A stretch of DNA of 64,000 nt from an uncultured Porphyromonas sp. GTDB taxonomy: Bacteria; Bacteroidota; Bacteroidia; Bacteroidales; Porphyromonadaceae. Shown here in pieces: positions 1-6,504 of the stretch (the stretch's first letter is position 1; each line of letters starts with the position of its first letter). The translations under genes were made by a program, and so were the position numbers. The stretch covers positions 6,595-70,594 of the forward strand of contig NZ_CABUAN010000009.1 of the NCBI RefSeq assembly GCF_902489635.1, given 5' to 3'. A model generated the notes under the pieces. It was not told the DNA's origin. It did no database searches and worked only from the letters and a program-made list of their open reading frames with translations.

Positions 1-1
1 A

Positions 2-283
2 GCTGACCTGCAGCACGAGGAGGTTGGGCCACTCGTACGTAAGTACCTCGCTGGCGCTAAGGGCACGGACACGGTGAATCGTATGCGCATCCTACGTCTG
101 ATCGAGAACCTCACGCTCGGTACCGCAGCCGTAGGTTACCGCACGGAGAGTCTACATGGTGCTGGCTCACCACAGGCTCAGCGCATTATGATCTCGCGTC
201 AGTGTAATATGGAGGCAAAGAAGGAGCTGGCTCGTCAGATAGCTCATATCGACACCTCTCTAGATAAGCCTCAGGGCAAGTAG
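2..283 (+). CDS. abfD: 4-hydroxybutyryl-CoA dehydratase, C-terminal fragment
   Basis: The gene enters from the left edge; about 93 C-terminal residues are visible, in frame from base 2. The tail reads HGAGSPQAQRIMISRQ followed by a Lys/Glu-rich helix, which matches the end of the 4-hydroxybutyryl-CoA dehydratase / vinylacetyl-CoA isomerase family. That flavin and [4Fe-4S] enzyme dehydrates 4-hydroxybutyryl-CoA to crotonyl-CoA in the cytoplasm. The ligands and most of the protein lie outside the window, so the call rests on the tail plus the neighbours: CoA-transferase, 4-hydroxybutyrate dehydrogenase and succinate-semialdehyde dehydrogenase follow on the same strand. The next gene starts 12 bases downstream, so the two are probably co-transcribed. 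Confidence 0.85.
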   Translation, partial: ADLQHEEVGPLVRKYLAGAKGTDTVNRMRILRLIENLTLGTAAVGYRTESLHGAGSPQAQRIMISRQCNMEAKKELARQIAHIDTSLDKPQGK

Positions 284-295
284 TCCCTATCTCTT

Positions 296-589
296 ATGAC
301 AGATCTATCCTCTAGGGTAGACGAGATCACGACCATCATCAGTAGCTGTGTGCGTCCCCAGCTCCAAGCACACGGGGGCGACATAGCACTGCTGAGGGTC
401 GCTGGCGAAGAGGTCTTCGTCAAGGTCTCGGGGAGTTGTCAGGCATGCCCCTCGCTCAGTAGCACGATCCAAGAGGTGGTGCAGGAGACGCTACGCAGCG
501 AGCTGGGGCTCCCCACCCTAACGGTCACCGTAGACGACAGCGTCAGCGATGAACTCATCGCCGAGGCGCTCCGGATCATACGAAAATAA
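296..589 (+). CDS. NifU C-terminal-domain Fe-S carrier protein
   Basis: A 97-residue protein made of a single NifU C-terminal (Nfu) domain. The signature Cys-x-x-Cys lies in GSCQACPSLSST, preceded by the typical VRPQLQAHGGDIALL segment. Nfu proteins hold and pass on [4Fe-4S] clusters to apo-enzymes. It starts 12 bases after abfD, whose product is a [4Fe-4S] enzyme, so delivery of the cluster to AbfD is a reasonable inference; a general housekeeping role is equally possible. The domain is complete for a stand-alone Nfu protein. Confidence in the family is high, in the client low. Confidence 0.9.
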   Translation: MTDLSSRVDEITTIISSCVRPQLQAHGGDIALLRVAGEEVFVKVSGSCQACPSLSSTIQEVVQETLRSELGLPTLTVTVDDSVSDELIAEALRIIRK

Positions 590-593
590 GGGC

Positions 594-690
594 TCTTAGC
601 TCTTAGCTGTTGGCTGTTGGCACTAGCACTCCGATGGCTCCGATAGCTCTAGCTAACAGCCAATCTCTAACCTCTAACCTCTAATCTCTC
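594..690. repeat. Heptameric repeat tract 1
   Basis: This gap between the NifU-like gene and abfT holds degenerate 7-bp repeats: TTAGCTC and TGTTGGC units on the left, a central CCGATGGCTCCGATAGCTC stretch, then AACAGCC and three TCTAACC/TCTAATC units on the right. The same modules recur in seven other places in this window. No promoter or terminator is obvious. Confidence 0.75.
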
Positions 691-693
691 TAT

Positions 694-1980
694 ATGTCTA
701 TCCCATTTAGTAGTATCTCTCCAGACGAAGCGGTCTCCCATATACAGGACGGTGACTTCGTCGTACTATCTCATGCGGCCGCTGTACCGCAAGCGTGCGT
801 CGCTGCCTTAGCTCGAAACTATGAGCACTTTCACAACGTCCGCATCTTCCACATGGTCACCTTGGGCGAAAGCCCCTACACAGCACCCGAGATGGAGGGA
901 CACTTCAGACTCGTGACCAACTTCGTTGGTGCCAACACGCGTCCCGCTGTCGATGAGCAGCGCGCGGACTTCGTCCCCTCCTACTTCTACGAGGTGCCAT
1001 CGATGATGCAGCCCGGGGGAGTCTTTCACCCCGACGTGGCTATCGTGCAGCTCTCTTATCCTAACGAGGAGGGCTACTGTAGCTTCGGCACCTCCTGTGA
1101 CTATAGCAAGCCCGCCGCTGAGCAGGCGCGAATCGTCATCGGAGAGCTCAATAAGCAGATGCCATTCGTAGGCGGAGACAACCTCATACATATCTCTCAG
1201 CTCACACATATCGTCGAGGCCGACTACCCACTCTACGCGCTTGACCTGCCACGCATCGGAGAGGTCGAGGAGGCTATCGGACGCAACTGCGCAGAGCTCA
1301 TACAGGATGGAGATACGCTCCAGCTCGGCATCGGAGCGATCCCCGATGCTGTCTTGCTCTTCCTCAAGGATAAGAAGGATCTCGGCATACACTCCGAGAT
1401 GGTCTCTGACGGTGTGGTCAAGCTCATCAAGGCTAATACCATCACGGGCCGGTGCAAGACGCTCCTCCCCAACAAGGTGGTCGCTACCTTCCTCATGGGT
1501 ACGCAAGAGCTCTATGACTTTGCGCACAACAACCCAGCCATCGAGATGCGTCCCGTCAACTATGTCAACGATCCGCGCATCATCGCCCAAAACGATCACC
1601 TCGTGAGCATCAATAGCTGTATCGAGGTAGACCTCATGGGGCAGGTGGTCTCGGAGGCTATGGGCTTGCGACAGTTCAGCGGTCCAGGCGGACAGGTAGA
1701 CTTCGTGCGTGGTGCCGCTTGGTCTAAGGGCGGGCGCAGCATCATTGCTATCCCCTCCACGGCACGCCGAGGCACCGCCTCCCGCATCGTACCCCTACTC
1801 ACGGAGGGTGCTGCCATCACTACCTCTCGCAACGACGTGGACTACATCGTCACCGAGTATGGCGTAGCGCACCTCAAGGGCAAGTCGCTCCGTGAGCGAG
1901 CCTTGGCACTGACAGCTATCGCTCATCCCAATTTCCGCCCCGAGCTAGAGGCGGAGTGCAAGAGAAGATTCAAACTATAA
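694..1980 (+). CDS. abfT: 4-hydroxybutyrate CoA-transferase
   Basis: A 428-residue family I CoA-transferase of the acetyl-CoA hydrolase/transferase type. It moves CoA from acetyl-CoA (or butyryl-CoA) to 4-hydroxybutyrate, giving 4-hydroxybutyryl-CoA for AbfD. Visible marks are the LGIGAIPDAV glycine loop near residues 210-220 and the GIHSEMVSDG motif, in which Glu235 should form the glutamyl-CoA thioester; the C-terminal IVTEYGVAHLKGKSLRERA block is also typical. Length matches the family. It sits 15 bases upstream of the dehydrogenase that makes its substrate. The heptad-repeat gap in front separates it from the NifU-like gene. Confidence 0.93.
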   Translation: MSIPFSSISPDEAVSHIQDGDFVVLSHAAAVPQACVAALARNYEHFHNVRIFHMVTLGESPYTAPEMEGHFRLVTNFVGANTRPAVDEQRADFVPSYFYEVPSMMQPGGVFHPDVAIVQLSYPNEEGYCSFGTSCDYSKPAAEQARIVIGELNKQMPFVGGDNLIHISQLTHIVEADYPLYALDLPRIGEVEEAIGRNCAELIQDGDTLQLGIGAIPDAVLLFLKDKKDLGIHSEMVSDGVVKLIKANTITGRCKTLLPNKVVATFLMGTQELYDFAHNNPAIEMRPVNYVNDPRIIAQNDHLVSINSCIEVDLMGQVVSEAMGLRQFSGPGGQVDFVRGAAWSKGGRSIIAIPSTARRGTASRIVPLLTEGAAITTSRNDVDYIVTEYGVAHLKGKSLRERALALTAIAHPNFRPELEAECKRRFKL

Positions 1981-1995
1981 CAATACATTCTTACT

Positions 1996-3111
1996 ATGCA
2001 ACTATTCAAGCTCAAGACGGTCATCGACCAGTTCGATACCTTTGCAGACTTTGCCAAAGCCTTTGCACTCGGGGAGCGTGATCTAGTCATCACCAATGAC
2101 TTCCTCTACGAGCCCTTTATGAAAGCCTCCCAGCTACCCTGCCACTTCGTCATGCAGGAGCACTACGGCATGGGAGAGCCCTCGGAGGAGATGATGAATC
2201 AGATCCTCCACGACCTCCAGGGCACAGACTACGATCGTGTCATAGCCGTAGGCGGTGGCACGGTCATCGACATCTCCAAGCTCTTTGTGCTGCGTGGCTT
2301 GACAGACGTGATGGACGCTTTTGACAAGAAGATCCCGCTCGTCAAGGAGAAGCAGCTCATCATCATCCCCACGACCTGCGGTACTGGTAGCGAGGTGACC
2401 AATATCTCCATCGCTGAGATCAAGAGCCGCCAGACGAAGATGGGACTCGCCGATGATGCCATCGTAGCTGACAATGCGGTCATCATACCTGAGCTGCTGA
2501 GGGGGCTGCCCTTCAAGTTTTACGCTTGCAGCGCCATCGATGCGCTGATACATGCTGTGGAGTCCTTCCTCTCGCCCAAGTGCAATCCCTACACCGCTAT
2601 CTTTAGCGAAGCTGCTTGGCAGATCATCATCCCGGTCTTCCAGAAGATACGAGACAAGGGTCCCGACTACCGCTTCGACTGTATGGGCGAGATGATTATG
2701 GCGAGCAACTTCGCGGGCATCGCCTTTGGCAATGCGGGTGTTGGTGCTGTCCATGCGCTCTCTTATCCGCTCGGTGGCACCTATCACGTACCGCACGGAG
2801 AGGCAAACTATCAGTTCTTCACCGAGGTCTTTAAGGCTTACGAGCGCAAAGCTCCAGCTGGTCAGATGCAGCTCCTCAAGGAGAAGCTCGCCAAGCTGAT
2901 GGGTTGTACGCCCGCCACGCTCTTTGACGAGATCGACGCACTACTCTCAGCTTTGATCGCCAAGAATTCGCTTCGCACCTACGGTATGAAGGAGGAGGAG
3001 ATCGAAGGCTTTGCCGATGCGGTCATCGCTACGCAGCAGCGCCTCCTTGCAAACAATTACACACCCCTCACACGGGACGAGATCAGAGACATCTACAAGG
3101 CTCTCTACTAA
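1996..3111 (+). CDS. 4hbD: 4-hydroxybutyrate dehydrogenase (Fe-type alcohol dehydrogenase)
   Basis: A 371-residue iron-containing (group III) alcohol dehydrogenase. It interconverts succinate semialdehyde and 4-hydroxybutyrate with NAD(H). The nucleotide-binding motif GGGTVIDISK is at residues 86-95. The four expected metal ligands are present: Asp182 and His186 in IDALIHAVE, His253 in GAVHALSYP and His267 in HVPHGEAN. Context between abfT and the CoA-dependent semialdehyde dehydrogenase specifies the substrate; from sequence alone it could be a butanol or other alcohol dehydrogenase. Confidence 0.93.
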   Translation: MQLFKLKTVIDQFDTFADFAKAFALGERDLVITNDFLYEPFMKASQLPCHFVMQEHYGMGEPSEEMMNQILHDLQGTDYDRVIAVGGGTVIDISKLFVLRGLTDVMDAFDKKIPLVKEKQLIIIPTTCGTGSEVTNISIAEIKSRQTKMGLADDAIVADNAVIIPELLRGLPFKFYACSAIDALIHAVESFLSPKCNPYTAIFSEAAWQIIIPVFQKIRDKGPDYRFDCMGEMIMASNFAGIAFGNAGVGAVHALSYPLGGTYHVPHGEANYQFFTEVFKAYERKAPAGQMQLLKEKLAKLMGCTPATLFDEIDALLSALIAKNSLRTYGMKEEEIEGFADAVIATQQRLLANNYTPLTRDEIRDIYKALY

Positions 3112-3121
3112 TAAAGCTATC

Positions 3122-3145
3122 ATGAGACTGTTGCAAAAGTCTCAT
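3122..3145. repeat. Minimal palindromic element with MITE-type ends
   Basis: Between 4hbD and sucD lies an 8-bp perfect inverted repeat, ATGAGACT and AGTCTCAT, around GTTGCAAA. The first bases, GAGACTGTTGCAAAAGT, equal the left end of the 175-bp MITE-like copy at 4586, and the right end AGTCTC matches its other end. The near-duplicate flanks ATCAT/ATCAC would fit a target-site duplication. It could be an internally deleted MITE or simply an operon-internal hairpin. Confidence 0.5.
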
Positions 3146-3175
3146 CACACAATTCAATCTATAAACAACCATATC

Positions 3176-4534
3176 ATGGATATCAAAGAAATGGTCTCTC
3201 TAGCACGAGAGGCACAGAAGGATTACCAAGCACGCTTCGACCAGGACGCTGTAGACCAGGTCGTCAAGGCTCTCTGTCGTGTCGTCTATGACAATGCTGA
3301 GATGCTCGCTCGTGAAGCGGTCGACGAGACCGAGATGGGCGTCTATGAGGACAAAGTAGCTAAGTGCCGCAACAAGTCAAAAGGCGTATGGAGCAACCTC
3401 CAGGGCAAGAAGAGTATGGGCGTACTAGACATCGACGAGAAGACCGGTCTCATCAAGATCGCTAAGCCCGTAGGTGTCGTCGCTGCTATCACCCCGACGA
3501 CCAATCCGATCGTCACACCGATGGCAAACATCGCCTTCGCCCTCAAGACGCGCAACGCTATCATCGTATCGCCACACCCACGCTCTAAGAACTGCTCCGC
3601 ACATACCATCCAGCTCATACTGGAGCGTCTCAAGGACTTCAACGTTCCCGAGCACCTCATCCAGTGCGTCACCGAGCCCTCTATCCAAGCCACGCAAGAC
3701 CTTATGGCGGCTGTCGACGTCGTAGTCGCTACCGGAGGTATGGGTATGGTACACTCTGCTTACTCTTCGGGCAAGCCCTCCTTTGGCGTAGGTGCTGGCA
3801 ACGTGCAGGTCATCCTCGACGAGCATATCGACTACAACGAGGCTGCCGAGACCATCATTCGCGGACGTATCTTCGACAACGGCATCATCTGCTCTGGTGA
3901 GCAGTGCTTCATCTATCCTGAGCAGCACCGGGAGGAGATCTTCCAGGCCTTTAAGGATCACGGAGCTTACTTCGTACCAGCTGAGGAGCATGACAAGCTA
4001 GTCAATACGCTCTTTGTCAATGGCTCCATCAGCCGCGACGTCGTCGGCAAGAGCGTACAGCACATTGCTCAGCTCGCCGGCATCTCCGTACCCGAGGGCA
4101 CTCGAATGCTCATCGTTCCTGCCAAGGGCGTCGGCACGGCCGATCCTATTTGCAAGGAGAAGATGTGCCCCGTGATGACCTGTCTGCCCTACAAGCACTT
4201 TGACGAGGCTATCGAGATTGCCAATACCAACCTCAAGATGGAGGGTAGCGGCCACACGGCAGGCATCCACTCGAACAATCAGGGCAACATCATCAAGGCT
4301 GGTGACGAGATCACCATCTCGCGTCTCATCGTCAACGCTCCCTGCTCGATTACGGCTGGTGGATCGATCCAAAACGGTCTCTCCGTGACCACAACTCTAG
4401 GATGTGGTAGCTGGGGCAATAACTCTATCTCGGAGAACCTTACCTACAAGCACCTACTCAACATCTCTCGCATCGCTCGTATGTCGCCACACGTTCACGT
4501 GCCGACCGACGAGGAGATCTGGGCGATGAACTAA
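3176..4534 (+). CDS. sucD: CoA-dependent succinate-semialdehyde dehydrogenase
   Basis: This 452-residue acylating aldehyde dehydrogenase reduces succinyl-CoA to succinate semialdehyde with NAD(P)H. The start at MDIKEMVSLAREAQKDYQ was chosen because it matches the N-terminus I recall for Porphyromonas SucD; upstream in-frame ATGs would run into 4hbD and the palindrome. Family marks are ITPTTNPIVTPM, the glycine-rich SFGVGAGNVQV, the catalytic Cys239 in DNGIICSGEQ, and the TLGCGSWGNNSISEN block near the C-terminus. It is the last gene of the 4-hydroxybutyrate module. A MITE-like insertion and a strong hairpin follow it. Confidence 0.95.
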   Translation: MDIKEMVSLAREAQKDYQARFDQDAVDQVVKALCRVVYDNAEMLAREAVDETEMGVYEDKVAKCRNKSKGVWSNLQGKKSMGVLDIDEKTGLIKIAKPVGVVAAITPTTNPIVTPMANIAFALKTRNAIIVSPHPRSKNCSAHTIQLILERLKDFNVPEHLIQCVTEPSIQATQDLMAAVDVVVATGGMGMVHSAYSSGKPSFGVGAGNVQVILDEHIDYNEAAETIIRGRIFDNGIICSGEQCFIYPEQHREEIFQAFKDHGAYFVPAEEHDKLVNTLFVNGSISRDVVGKSVQHIAQLAGISVPEGTRMLIVPAKGVGTADPICKEKMCPVMTCLPYKHFDEAIEIANTNLKMEGSGHTAGIHSNNQGNIIKAGDEITISRLIVNAPCSITAGGSIQNGLSVTTTLGCGSWGNNSISENLTYKHLLNISRIARMSPHVHVPTDEEIWAMN

Positions 4535-4585
4535 GTGTGCTAGCGCAGACGCTCTGCGCCCGCTACGACTTAGAGTGCACTTAAT

Positions 4586-4760
4586 GAGACTGTTGCAAAA
4601 GTCAACAGGCTCACAATCTTGCTTGCAAGATTGTCCTGACTTTGCAGAAAGGATGAAGCGCAAGGCGCTGAGGGTGAGGTCTGAAGGGAGCATACCTCCG
4701 TATGTGACCGAAGCCGAATCCCGAAAGCAACACAGCGATTCGCCTTTATGCAACAGTCTC
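4586..4760. mobile_element. MITE-like repeat, copy A (175 bp)
   Basis: The element begins GAGACTGTTGCAAAAGT and ends with the inverted ATGCAACAGTCTC, so it has terminal inverted repeats of about 13 bp. An internal hairpin with 10-bp arms (ACAATCTTGC / GCAAGATTGT) lies at 4613-4634. A second copy sits in opposite orientation at 20440-20614. The flanks TTAAT and CTAAT may be a 5-bp target duplication with one mismatch. It has no credible coding capacity; the short open frames through it are by-products. The ends resemble those of IS5-type elements in Bacteroidota, from memory. Confidence 0.65.
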
Positions 4761-4767
4761 CTAATGC

Positions 4768-4806
4768 AACGCTCCCGATGAGGCATCGCTCCTCGTCGGG
4801 AGCGTT
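4768..4806 (+). terminator. Strong hairpin terminator after the sucD region
   Basis: A 16-bp stem (AACGCTCCCGATGAGG with CCTCGTCGGGAGCGTT, one G-T pair) closes a 7-base loop, followed by CTATTTAT. It lies just beyond MITE copy A and is the likely transcript end of the 4-hydroxybutyrate operon. Confidence 0.75.
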
Positions 4807-4852
4807 CTATTTATCTATATGCCTCAGTGTCACAGCTGTTTTCCAAAAAAGC

Positions 4853-4934
4853 TTTCCAGCCTTGGAAAATAAAATTTCCAACGCTGGAAATTTTGTTTTC
4901 CAACGCTGGAAACTTTGTTTTCCAACGGAGGAAA
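4853..4934. repeat. Four-rung palindrome array with exact 22-bp period
   Basis: Four 16-bp imperfect palindromes, TTTCCAGCCTTGGAAA, TTTCCAACGCTGGAAA (twice) and TTTCCAACGGAGGAAA, start at 4853, 4875, 4897 and 4919, so the spacing is exactly 22 bp. The sequence differs from the CCACGTGG ladders elsewhere in the window but the geometry is the same. It sits between the sucD terminator and the promoter of the GYF gene. Confidence 0.85.
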
Positions 4935-5047
4935 ACTTTCGCACCTCAACTCGGTCGAGTAGCGATGGCACTTTCTCGAGATGAGCTGTCGGTCTCCATG
5001 GTGAGAGGTGCGGTGCCTGAGTAGATCTCTTGTCTACAAACATTTAG

Positions 5048-5055
5048 TACCTTTG
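5048..5055 (+). promoter_or_regulatory. Bacteroidota -7 box
   Basis: TACCTTTG, 21 bases before the ATG at 5077, fits the TAnnTTTG -7 consensus. No well-spaced -33 TTTG is seen. Confidence 0.55.
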
Positions 5056-5076
5056 GCTGTGTGCTAAACAAATCTC

Positions 5077-5592
5077 ATGAAGCAATACTACATCATTCAG
5101 AATGATCAGCCAGCTGGACCCTATACGATAGAGGAGCTTGCCGCAATGGAGATCACACCCGACACGATGGTCTGGGCTGAGGATATCGTTGACTGGATAC
5201 CCGCTTATCAGGTGAGCGAGCTGAACTCGCTCTTTGCTTCCACGACGGCACAGACGCCTCCTCCTTATCAGGAGCCATCTAGTCGGGCGACTGAAGCTCC
5301 TCGCTACGACACTGCAGGCCTAGTGGATTGGCCATCGGCTCGTCCTCCTATGCCACCGACCTATCTCGTCTGGAGTATCCTTGTGACCATCTTTCTCTGT
5401 CGCATAGCAGGAATTGTTGCGATTGTCTACTCTACACAGGTCTCCTCTTACTACCACGCTGGCAACTATGAGGGAGCCGCCTATGCTAGCCGTCAAGCTC
5501 GCTGGTGGGTTAGAGTCCCAGTTTTCATCTATCTTGCGTTTCTCCTAGCATTTCTCATTGGAGAAGTAATTAGATGGATCACTAACGGGTGA
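5077..5592 (+). CDS. GYF-domain / CD225 membrane protein, paralogue 1
   Basis: A 171-residue protein with an N-terminal GYF_2-type domain (residues 1-50: QYYIIQNDQPAGPYTIEELA, then TMVWAEDIVDW) and a C-terminal CD225/dispanin-like two-helix membrane domain (about 90-165, PPTYLVWSILVTIFLCRIAGIVAIVYSTQV). A Pro/Thr-rich linker joins them. The GYF fold usually binds proline-rich peptides; the CD225 part anchors in the inner membrane. The specific function is unknown. The next gene is a close paralogue, so this is a tandem duplication. In this copy the second membrane helix is followed by a short basic tail. Confidence 0.8.
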   Translation: MKQYYIIQNDQPAGPYTIEELAAMEITPDTMVWAEDIVDWIPAYQVSELNSLFASTTAQTPPPYQEPSSRATEAPRYDTAGLVDWPSARPPMPPTYLVWSILVTIFLCRIAGIVAIVYSTQVSSYYHAGNYEGAAYASRQARWWVRVPVFIYLAFLLAFLIGEVIRWITNG

Positions 5593-5638
5593 ATCAATGG
5601 GGCGAAACAGATAGAGACGCAAACAACTCTTTCAGCTA

Positions 5639-5669
5639 TTTGCTAACAACTTCGAAAATGCTACCTTTG
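5639..5669 (+). promoter_or_regulatory. Promoter, TTTG-N19-TACCTTTG
   Basis: TTTG at 5639-5642 and TACCTTTG at 5662-5669, 19 bases apart, closely match the Bacteroidota -33/-7 consensus. The ATG at 5696 follows 26 bases later, so the second paralogue has its own promoter. Confidence 0.75.
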
Positions 5670-5695
5670 TGGTGTAATAAACTAATCAATCTTCG

Positions 5696-6250
5696 ATGAA
5701 GCAATACTATATCATTCGCAATGACCAGCAAGCTGGCCCCTACACGCTAGATGAGCTAGCCGCGATGGGTATCACGCCCGACACGATAGTCTGGACGGAG
5801 GGTATGACCGACTGGACGCCTGCCCGTCAGGTGAGCGAGCTGAACTCGCTCTTTACAAGGAGTGCGCAGACACCGCCCAGCTACAGCACCCCTAACTATG
5901 GAGCACCATCGGCTCCGCAGTATCATAGCGCGCCGCAGTACTATCGTCCCCCGCAGTATAGTACACCAGCCGAGCGTCCTCCTATGCCCCAGACCTACCT
6001 CGCATGGAGTATCGCTGTGACACTCCTCTGCTGCCTCGTCGGCGGTATCGTGGCGATCGTCTACTCTTCGCAAGTATCCTCTCGATATATTGCGGGTGAC
6101 TACGAGGGTGCTGAATATGCTAGTCGTCAGGCTCGTATATGGATCATCGTCTCGGCCTGCGTCGGCTTTGTTGTCGGCATAGTTTACACTATCTGGGCTA
6201 TCTTTTTTAGCACTTCATTGGCTGCCCTTTCTGGAGGTTATAGCATCTAG
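5696..6250 (+). CDS. GYF-domain / CD225 membrane protein, paralogue 2
   Basis: A 184-residue paralogue of the preceding gene with the same order: GYF_2-like domain (QYYIIRNDQQAGPYTLDELA, residues 3-22, with the conserved VWTEGMTDWTPA), a Tyr/Pro/Ser-rich linker with PQY repeats (about 60-95), and a CD225-like membrane domain (PQTYLAWSIAVTLLCCLVGGIVAIVYSSQV). The first 55 residues are almost identical between the copies while the linker differs, suggesting a fairly recent duplication with a fast-evolving linker. A good promoter precedes it and a strong terminator follows. Function unknown. Confidence 0.82.
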   Translation: MKQYYIIRNDQQAGPYTLDELAAMGITPDTIVWTEGMTDWTPARQVSELNSLFTRSAQTPPSYSTPNYGAPSAPQYHSAPQYYRPPQYSTPAERPPMPQTYLAWSIAVTLLCCLVGGIVAIVYSSQVSSRYIAGDYEGAEYASRQARIWIIVSACVGFVVGIVYTIWAIFFSTSLAALSGGYSI

Positions 6251-6270
6251 AGACCTTTATAATATATAGT

Positions 6271-6320
6271 GAGATCAGGTCGTGGAGTCTAAGTGCTCTG
6301 CGACCTGATCTCTTTTTAAT
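6271..6320 (+). terminator. Rho-independent terminator
   Basis: Perfect 12-bp stem GAGATCAGGTCG / CGACCTGATCTC at 6271-6282 and 6301-6312, followed by TTTTTAAT. It ends the GYF-CD225 transcripts. Confidence 0.9.
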
Positions 6321-6471
6321 AAGAGGGGCTCAAAGGGGAAATCTCTCGCAAACCTGCCGATATATGGTGCCAAAAGATACGTTTCTCAACTAAGTGGCGG
6401 GCAATTTTGATTTAGTTGCGATCTATGGTACGACTCCGCACTAATTGACCCTTTATTCGATGACGGTTGCT

Positions 6472-6479
6472 TACATTTG
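6472..6479 (+). promoter_or_regulatory. -7 box before TonB-dependent receptor
   Basis: TACATTTG fits TAnnTTTG, 25 bases before the chosen ATG at 6505. This box lies downstream of the earlier possible ATG at 6445, supporting the later start. Between the terminator and this box (6320-6470) nothing else is recognised apart from a weak AACTAA/TTAGTT inverted repeat near 6388-6418. Confidence 0.6.
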
Positions 6480-6504
6480 CACGCAAAATGCAAAGTGTAA
6501 GTAC

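Noticed and set aside
808..1599. A 263-codon minus-strand frame opposite abfT
   Set aside because: It is the shadow of a strongly coding plus-strand gene with matching codon periodicity; composition is rich in Val/Asp/Leu as expected for an antisense frame.
3011..3175. Longer N-terminus for sucD starting at 3011 or 3122
   Set aside because: It would overlap 4hbD by about 100 bases and translate the palindromic element; the start at 3176 matches the known family N-terminus.
4575..4781. Open frames across both MITE-like copies (DCPDFAERMKRKALRVRSEG)
   Set aside because: The two copies are conserved as DNA, frames run on both strands, and the frame ends run into unrelated flanks. Treated as a by-product of the repeat.
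4840..4935. CRISPR array at the 22-bp palindrome cluster or at the ladders
   Set aside because: Period 22 bp with no room for spacers, no cas genes, and palindromes rather than repeat-spacer alternation.
6251..6504. Cobalamin or other riboswitch upstream of the TonB-dependent receptor
   Set aside because: No conserved riboswitch core could be recognised; only a terminator, a weak 6-bp inverted repeat and a -7 box are present.
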